From NCBI GenBank assembly GCA_038043045.1, contig JBBTCX010000089.1, forward strand, positions 1-11,112: a stretch of 11,112 nt of DNA. Reading direction: 5' to 3'. Below, piece after piece: positions 1 to 4,890 of the stretch; position 1 is the first letter of the stretch; each line of letters opens with the position of its first letter. Below the pieces are notes generated by a model. The model saw only the letters and a program-made list of their open reading frames with translations. It had not been told where the DNA came from and did not search any database. Made by a program: the position numbers and the translations under genes. The DNA is from JBBTCX01 sp038043045. Lineage in GTDB: Bacteria; Planctomycetota; Phycisphaerae; UBA1845.

Positions 1-222
1 CGACACGCCGGTGATCGCCACGAACCGCCCAAGCTGTATTCGCACGTCAATATTCTTGAGATTATTCTGCCTCGCTCCGACCACCGTCAGCCATCGCAGT
101 TCGTCCGTTGGCAAGGCCTTCGTTGGTGCACCTTGTAGAGCGGGCTCCTTTCGCGCACTGCGAGCCGCGGGCTTAAGCCCGCGCAGCCGCTGTGTTGTCG
201 ATGTCGCTCGTCGTTCATTCAC
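1..222 (-). CDS. uvrA: UvrA C-terminal half (second ABC ATPase), 5' part only, runs off the window
   Basis: Translating the minus strand from GTG at 222 gives 74 residues before the window ends. Residues 46-60 read TVVGARQNNLKNIDV, followed by GRFVAITGVS, which is the start of the second ABC domain of UvrA just before its Walker A lysine. UvrA is the damage-sensing ATPase of nucleotide excision repair and normally carries both ABC halves in one chain of about 940 residues. Here this half is a separate reading frame: an in-frame stop lies upstream at 249-247. The first plausible start is GTG at 222, whose GTGA overlaps the TGA of the TIR-like gene. An AGGGG lies 11 bases upstream as a possible ribosome site. 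The first 40 residues are an Ala/Arg/Pro-rich linker containing a palindrome. The identity is clear from sequence; that the fragment is translated and functional is inference. Alternatively it is the remnant of a disrupted uvrA. Confidence 0.82.
   Translation of the reverse strand, partial: MNERRATSTTQRLRGLKPAARSARKEPALQGAPTKALPTDELRWLTVVGARQNNLKNIDVRIQLGRFVAITGVS
166..183. repeat. Perfect 18-bp palindrome, REP-like
   Basis: CGCGGGCTTAAGCCCGCG is its own reverse complement. It sits inside the linker of the UvrA C-terminal half, where it encodes the LRGLKPA stretch. Palindromes with this CTTAAG core resemble dispersed extragenic palindromes in GC-rich bacteria; that family link is from memory. 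Only one copy is in the window, so repetitiveness cannot be shown here. Confidence 0.5.
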
Positions 223-1271
223 GACAGTATTCGCCCCTGTTTCGAATCAAACCTGCCGACTGTTCCAAGGATTCGGTTTTCAAGTCGTTTTCGCAAATCG
301 TCGCCATCTTCGTACTTCACCAAGTTGATCCCGGACACGTCGAAGTGCGGAGTTGTTCCCTTCGGACAGCAATAGATCACATCCGTTCCCAAACCCCGTG
401 CCCATCCCGCTTCGAAATAAACTCCAGGATTGTTTTCGGTCAAATCTGCAATAACGAAGGGGGCAATCCGCAAATCGGCAATGACGCGATCCATGATTGG
501 TTCATTGTGTTCGTCCGTACCGGCACGTATTACACGGTTCCATCCCGCCGCCTCACAGGCAGATTTGATCGCTCCCTCAAACAACGATTTCATTTCGCTG
601 GCTCGATCGATTTCTGTCCCGTCATCCTTCTTCTTTTTTCCAAACCACATGGCCACAAACACGGGGTTTTCTCGATTCCTTGCTGTGCGATCCAATTCAT
701 CAAACTGCGCCCAACCACTTGGCGTGATTCGTAGACCCCAAGACCCAAGATTCGACGTCGGTTGTTCAACCCAGCCGTATTTGTCCATTGCATCGAAATA
801 GTAATGCGCCTCTTCGTTGTTTGAAGCAAATACGAGGATACAGTTTTGCGGATTCCGATTTAATTGAACAATTCGACCTGGCCCGATTCCTTTGAGTTGG
901 GCGTACCGAACTAAATTGCAGAAAGCCCTATTTATCCGTTCTGGAACTGTCCGCGGCCAATCCGAATTCAAATCACGGATGGTATATACAATATACCCTT
1001 GGGGAATATTGTTTTCGTCAGGTTTTTGACCCGTTTCGAGTATGATGTATCCGCTGACCCCCGCTAGTCTACGCTCGCACAGAAGTGCGGCAATCTGAAA
1101 TAGGTCCGCGCCATTTGCAGAAACCCCGTTTTGGAATTCTTCAGGACTATGATAGATTCCGAGCCTACCGCAATTTGCGCAGTCAAAGAATTCAAAGAGT
1201 GGCAACACCGTGGTATTGGAAAGTTTCTTTGCATCAATCGCACAAACTGGACATTTTACGGCCATATTCAT
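219..1271 (-). CDS. Zinc-ribbon protein with C-terminal TIR / nucleoside 2-deoxyribosyltransferase-like domain
   Basis: 350 residues, no signal peptide or membrane segment, so probably cytoplasmic. The N-terminus has a zinc-ribbon pattern, CPVC at 7-10 and CANC at 31-34. Residues about 150-195 look like a winged-helix segment (YFDAMDKYGWV, then LRITPSGWAQFDEL). Residues 203-340 hold VFVAMWF, then FVIADLTENNPGVYFEAGWARGLG. The DLT..N.GVYFE.G.A pattern is typical of the nucleoside 2-deoxyribosyltransferase/TIR-like fold, where the glutamate (here E287) is usually the catalytic residue acting on N-glycosidic bonds of nucleosides or NAD. The ATG overlaps the upstream TGA (ATGA at 1271-1268), with GAGG seven bases before it. 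Parts of the gene are AT-richer than uvrA (about 46% GC in 841-1200 against about 58% in 3541-3780), suggesting a different origin. The fold is likely; the substrate is unknown, and NADase or effector activity is inference. Confidence 0.8.
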   Translation of the reverse strand: MNMAVKCPVCAIDAKKLSNTTVLPLFEFFDCANCGRLGIYHSPEEFQNGVSANGADLFQIAALLCERRLAGVSGYIILETGQKPDENNIPQGYIVYTIRDLNSDWPRTVPERINRAFCNLVRYAQLKGIGPGRIVQLNRNPQNCILVFASNNEEAHYYFDAMDKYGWVEQPTSNLGSWGLRITPSGWAQFDELDRTARNRENPVFVAMWFGKKKKDDGTEIDRASEMKSLFEGAIKSACEAAGWNRVIRAGTDEHNEPIMDRVIADLRIAPFVIADLTENNPGVYFEAGWARGLGTDVIYCCPKGTTPHFDVSGINLVKYEDGDDLRKRLENRILGTVGRFDSKQGRILS

Positions 1272-2056
1272 ATCCCCGCCTCATCCCTGAGTTTGATAAG
1301 ATCGCCTTCAATTCCCAACTCCCGCGCGGTATCAAACAGATATTTCCAATCCATCCTGGCTCCGCGAACGCGGGCGACGCCAAGGGCGTTGTCCCATTGC
1401 TTGGCTGAACCGGTGTCTTTTCGCCAGAGCAGTTTCATCAAGATGATGTCTTCTGGGGTGACGAACCAGAACTCCGGCCCGGTCGAGCCGATTCGCTGGC
1501 GAACGCGACGCGATAGGACTTCCCTCAAATATCCTGTGGGTGGCACGAAGGAAAGGTCCACCTTGAAACTCGTCCGATTGTCGATGACGTTAATAAGGGT
1601 GAATCGATCAGCCGCTTCCGCAAGAACATCCGCCGAGGCGTAGAATCGCGGTTGCAATTTTTCGGAGAGGTTGGCCGCCTGCGATCGGGATGCGTGAACG
1701 ATGAGATCCACGTCCAAACTGGTGATGGGTTCGCCGTGAACGCTGCTGGCGATGGAACCGGTCACGGCATAGGGAACGCTTTCGGATTCCAACGCCAAGA
1801 CAACCGCCGATAGCGTTTCGATGAGCACGTTTTCCGTCATCGTTGAATCCTTCGATTCGCTCTTGTTCGCCCTGATATTGAGCATCACGTCGATGGAGTG
1901 ACGCAGAAGGTCCCCGTTTCGCCGAGTGCCACGCGCTTGCGCAAGGTGCACCTGCATCGTGCGATCACGTTCTTGCGGCGTGCGGTTATTGAAATGACGA
2001 TTCATCATTTCGCATAATCGCTGGGCATTTGTGATTGTAACTTGATCCGTGGTCAT
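1268..2056 (-). CDS. Nucleotidyltransferase-fold protein (AbiEii/MNT-like)
   Basis: 262 residues from ATG at 2056, or 190 from the internal ATG at 1840. Residues 99-119 show the polymerase-beta-type nucleotidyltransferase signature: TGS at 99-101, then LDVDL with D115 and D117. A third acidic residue fits D167 in FKVDLSF. The later PEDIILMKLLWRK (201-213) is characteristic of the AbiEii/AbiGii-type and related minimal nucleotidyltransferases found in toxin-antitoxin and abortive-infection loci. Enzymes of this fold transfer nucleotides to proteins, tRNA or small molecules; the target here cannot be read. The ATG at 2056 overlaps the uvrA-N stop (ATGA) but has no clear ribosome site. The ATG at 1840 has GAAGGA seven bases upstream and starts right at the domain, so the 72-residue extension may be optional. 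The 3' end overlaps the TIR-like gene by 4 bases, so the two are probably made together. Confidence 0.8.
   Translation of the reverse strand: MTTDQVTITNAQRLCEMMNRHFNNRTPQERDRTMQVHLAQARGTRRNGDLLRHSIDVMLNIRANKSESKDSTMTENVLIETLSAVVLALESESVPYAVTGSIASSVHGEPITSLDVDLIVHASRSQAANLSEKLQPRFYASADVLAEAADRFTLINVIDNRTSFKVDLSFVPPTGYLREVLSRRVRQRIGSTGPEFWFVTPEDIILMKLLWRKDTGSAKQWDNALGVARVRGARMDWKYLFDTARELGIEGDLIKLRDEAGI
1848..1853 (-). promoter_or_regulatory. Internal Shine-Dalgarno site in the nucleotidyltransferase gene
   Basis: GAAGGA on the minus strand lies seven bases before the in-frame ATG at 1840-1838, an ideal spacing. The upstream ATG at 2056 has no comparable site. This supports an alternative or main start at 1840, giving a 190-residue protein that begins directly at the nucleotidyltransferase domain. 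Confidence 0.55.
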
Positions 2057-4029
2057 TTTCGGGCTCGTTTGGCTGGAGTCGGTACAACCACCGGCCTGCG
2101 TTTCTCCGGAATCGGAATCGTCTCCTCCCCGCGCAAATACATTCCCGTCACCGATCGCTTTGACGCGATGATCGTCGCAAGGTCACCCTGGGCCACGACT
2201 TCGCCGCCGCGAACGCCAGGTCCCGGGCCGAAGTCGACGATTTCATCGGACTCGCGCATGGTCTGCTCGTCATGCTCGACGACGATCACCGTGTTGCCGA
2301 GATCGCGCAGGCGCTTCAACGAATCCAAGAGTTTTTGATTGTCGCGCGGATGCAATCCGATGCTCGGTTCATCCAACACATAGAGCACGCCGACGAGTCC
2401 CGCGCCGATCTGACTGGCCAAGCGAATCCGCTGGGATTCCCCGCCCGAAAGCGTCGGAGCCGCACGAGCCAGCGTGAGATATTCGAGCCCCACGTCACAC
2501 AGAAACTTCAACCGCCCGCGCAGTTCCTTCAAAATATCCTCAGCGATTTTTCGCTCGATTGGTGTGAGTTCTAACCGCTCGACGAATTCCATCGCCCCGA
2601 CAATCGACAGCGCGCAGAGCTCGTGGATCGACAAATCGCCGATCCGCACGGCCCGAGCTTGGTCGTTCAACCGAGCGCCGTTGCACGCCGAACAACCCTT
2701 CATGCGCATGTATTTTTCATAATACTCGCGCAAGAATGACGACTGGGTTTTTCGATGCTTCTCTCGCAACTCGGCAATGACGCCCTCAAACGTCCCGCCA
2801 TGTCGCCATGCGTATCCGCCGCGGCCTCGCCAGGTGTAAGTGATGTGTCGATCGCCTAGCCCGAACAAAAGCGCCTGCCGCGCATTCTCAGTCAAATCCT
2901 TCCACGGAGTTTTCAGATCGAACCCGACGGCTTCCGCCACGCCTCGGTAAATGTGCTTTCGCCAACGACCCATACGATGATGCAACTTCATGGCGGCCAC
3001 GGCGTAGTTCGAAAACGATTTAGTTGGATCCGGTACGAGTAAATCGGGATCGAAGTCATAGGTCATCCCCATTCCGTCGCACGTGCCGCACATTCCGGTC
3101 GGGGAGTTGAAACTGAAAAGTTGGGGTGACGGGGCTTCAAAACTGACATCACAATCCGGGCATGCGTACGAGCTCGACAACATCAAATCCCCAGGGCCGG
3201 ATGCAACCTCCGCGTCGTCGCCAACAGGGGGCTTCGTTTTCGCGCGTTTTTCCTTTTCAGGCGGGATAGCAGGAGTTGTTGATAGGCCGGAGACGCGCCG
3301 TGATTGCTCGTCCATCGGCTGCACGATCATCGTGCCCGATCCCAGTTTCAATGCGTTCTCCACGGACTCCAGAAGCCGCACTCGCGCATCCGGGCCGATG
3401 ATCAATCGATCCACCACGACCTCAAGATGATGCCGAACATGCCTGGCTAATTTCGGCGGGTTGGACAATTCCACAATTTGACCATCGACCCGCGCACGCA
3501 CATATCCCTGCCGGATCATGTCTTCGAACCAGTCGCGGTATTCGCCTTTTTGACCGCGAATCATCGGCGCAAGAATAAACGCCTTGGTTCCCGCCGGAAT
3601 CTCCAGGATGCGCGAGACGATCTGCTCCCGCGTTTGCGCGCGAATGGGCTTCCCGCAGACCGTGCAATGCTGCCGTCCCACCCGCGCATAAAGAAGACGC
3701 AAATAGTCCTGAATTTGCGTGATCGTCCCGACGGTGCTTCGTGGATTCCAGCCGCTGGACTTTTGTTGAATGCAGATCGCCGGACTTAGACCCGTGATTT
3801 GGTCCACGTCGGGTTTGGCCAGTTGCCCTAAAAACTGTCGTGCGTACGAACTCAGCGATTCGAGATATCGCCGCTGCCCCTCGGCAAACAGGGTATCAAA
3901 CGCCAGGCTGCTCTTTCCGCTCCCCGAAACTCCGGTAAAGCAGATCAGCTTGCCTCTTGGCAAAGTGAGCGAAACGTCGCGTAGATTGTGCTCCCGCGCG
4001 CCCTTGATGACAATCGTTCGCGGTTCCAT
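2053..4029 (-). CDS. uvrA: UvrA N-terminal half (first ABC ATPase, UvrB-binding region, zinc finger)
   Basis: 658 residues against roughly 940 for normal UvrA, the DNA-damage sensor of nucleotide excision repair. The first half is complete. It has the Walker A GVSGSGKS (33-40), the UvrB-binding region (about 130-240), a zinc module C290/C293 and C314/C317, GCSACNGARL (445-454), the ABC signature LSGGE (527-531), Walker B with LDEPSIGLH (552-560) and the H-loop histidine in VVEHD. The chain ends in the linker, after IPIPEKRRPVVVPTPAKRARK, exactly between the two ABC halves. The second half reappears at 222-1. A charged, Pro/Lys-rich insert of about 45 residues (240-284) precedes the zinc module and is longer than I expect. 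The start gives the canonical MEPRTIVIKGAREHNL, but no strong ribosome site precedes it. The lipoprotein gene ends 25 bases upstream. The stop overlaps the next gene (ATGA). One half alone should not form a full UvrA ATPase; activity with the other half in trans is inference. Confidence 0.93.
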   Translation of the reverse strand: MEPRTIVIKGAREHNLRDVSLTLPRGKLICFTGVSGSGKSSLAFDTLFAEGQRRYLESLSSYARQFLGQLAKPDVDQITGLSPAICIQQKSSGWNPRSTVGTITQIQDYLRLLYARVGRQHCTVCGKPIRAQTREQIVSRILEIPAGTKAFILAPMIRGQKGEYRDWFEDMIRQGYVRARVDGQIVELSNPPKLARHVRHHLEVVVDRLIIGPDARVRLLESVENALKLGSGTMIVQPMDEQSRRVSGLSTTPAIPPEKEKRAKTKPPVGDDAEVASGPGDLMLSSSYACPDCDVSFEAPSPQLFSFNSPTGMCGTCDGMGMTYDFDPDLLVPDPTKSFSNYAVAAMKLHHRMGRWRKHIYRGVAEAVGFDLKTPWKDLTENARQALLFGLGDRHITYTWRGRGGYAWRHGGTFEGVIAELREKHRKTQSSFLREYYEKYMRMKGCSACNGARLNDQARAVRIGDLSIHELCALSIVGAMEFVERLELTPIERKIAEDILKELRGRLKFLCDVGLEYLTLARAAPTLSGGESQRIRLASQIGAGLVGVLYVLDEPSIGLHPRDNQKLLDSLKRLRDLGNTVIVVEHDEQTMRESDEIVDFGPGPGVRGGEVVAQGDLATIIASKRSVTGMYLRGEETIPIPEKRRPVVVPTPAKRARK

Positions 4030-4054
4030 CGTTGCACGAGATCATCCGATCCCC

Positions 4055-4717
4055 TCATCCACCTTCCGCCACATGAATCGATCTCTTCCCCTGATCGAAC
4101 CCCAGATGCATCACCCGCCAAAACCCACCATCCAACTCCATCCACACCACAAGCACCGCCCGCGCCCGGGGATCGCCGCTCGGCTCGTTCACCTCCAGGA
4201 GCACTTCCGCCTCGGAGGATGCAGCCCCGCTCTTGTCCTTCACCTCGCGCCGAATCAGCCGCCCCTTGGCCTTCTCCCAATCGAGTTCAAAATCCTTTAC
4301 ATAGTGTGATACCGTTGGCGCCCACTGCCTCACCACCGTGTACACGAATCCATCTCGCGCCAGCGTGGAATTGTTCCGCTCTTGAATCCTATTCGCAGCC
4401 GCCACATCCAATTGCACCCCAAGGGCTTTCTCGCGATCTAGTATAGCCGTGGCTTCAACGTCTTCGCGAATGGCCCGCAATGCCACAAAAGCAACATGCT
4501 CAGGACCGGCGTGTTGATCCAAGGTAAGCCCGTAATGGCTCACCGTCTTCACTTTCACGGTCGGAATTTTTTCACCAATCACTCGAATGTCGCGACTGCA
4601 ACTGCAGCCCATCGCTAGCGCGCCGACGAAAACAAGGCGGGGGTCAAAAAAGATCTTGGACGCGACCTTTCTGTTCGCTTTCGCGAAACTAATGTTCGGA
4701 CGCAAGTTTTCCTTCAT
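4055..4717 (-). CDS. Probable lipoprotein of unknown function
   Basis: 220 residues from ATG at 4717, or 229 from GTG at 4744 in the same frame. I do not recognise the family. A basic N-terminus (KANRKVASK) is followed by the hydrophobic LVFVGALAMG and then C-S-C. This fits a lipoprotein signal, although AMGC is a weak lipobox. The mature part is a mixed alpha/beta sequence rich in charged residues, with no catalytic motif I can name. The C-terminal part (LLEVNEPSG..RARAVLVVWMELDGGFWRVMHLGFDQG) resembles a small beta-sheet domain, as in many uncharacterised exported proteins. Neither start has a well-spaced ribosome site: GGAGG directly abuts the GTG at 4744. It lies 25 bases ahead of uvrA-N on the same strand and is probably co-transcribed with it, but nothing in its sequence points to DNA repair. 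Confidence 0.72.
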   Translation of the reverse strand: MKENLRPNISFAKANRKVASKIFFDPRLVFVGALAMGCSCSRDIRVIGEKIPTVKVKTVSHYGLTLDQHAGPEHVAFVALRAIREDVEATAILDREKALGVQLDVAAANRIQERNNSTLARDGFVYTVVRQWAPTVSHYVKDFELDWEKAKGRLIRREVKDKSGAASSEAEVLLEVNEPSGDPRARAVLVVWMELDGGFWRVMHLGFDQGKRSIHVAEGG

Positions 4718-4782
4718 GTCTCGCAGTCTACCCGCACCCTTCACCCTCCGCCAACTTCGAATGAACCTCGCCTTGCCCCCCC

Positions 4783-4821
4783 AAAAAAGCGGCCCCGCCG
4801 GGGAAGTACCCGAACGGGGCC
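4783..4821 (-). terminator. Intrinsic terminator of the metalloprotease gene
   Basis: On the minus strand GGCCCCG pairs with CGGGGCC, with an inner CGGG/CCCG stem around a 6-base loop, followed after GC by six T residues (4788-4783). It lies 70 bases after the metalloprotease stop and points the same way. The lipoprotein gene begins only about 40-65 bases beyond, so that gene needs read-through or a promoter overlapping this structure. Confidence 0.85.
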
Positions 4822-4846
4822 ACAGGGGTTTTCCGAGTGTTCAAAT

Positions 4847-4883
4847 CACCGCGAAGTCAATGTTCCTCGTCCACCTCGCGGTG
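4847..4883. repeat. 8-bp inverted repeat just after the metalloprotease stop
   Basis: CACCGCGA (4847-4854) and TCGCGGTG (4876-4883) form a perfect inverted repeat around a 21-base loop, between the stop codon and the terminator. No T-tract follows it. It may be an mRNA 3' structure; function unknown. Confidence 0.4.
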
Positions 4884-4890
4884 CGACTTT

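Noticed and set aside
11..328. 105-codon plus-strand frame at the left edge
   Set aside because: The minus strand encodes an unmistakable UvrA segment in this stretch; the plus-strand frame is a shadow.
192..734. 180-codon plus-strand frame opposite the TIR-like gene
   Set aside because: No domain or ribosome site. The minus strand has clear zinc-ribbon and DLT..N.GVYFE motifs there.
2053..2056. uvrA truncation explained by a single sequencing frameshift
   Set aside because: The missing half lies 1.8 kb away with two complete genes in between, so a single base error cannot account for it.
214..2058. AATGA at both edges of the cassette as a target-site duplication
   Set aside because: Only five bases, partly forced by the overlapping start/stop codons, and joining at it does not restore the uvrA frame. 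No inverted terminal repeats or transposase are present.
4830..4860. TTGACT as a -35 box for the lipoprotein/uvrA operon (minus strand)
   Set aside because: No acceptable -10 sequence 16-18 bases downstream, and the intrinsic terminator lies between it and the gene.
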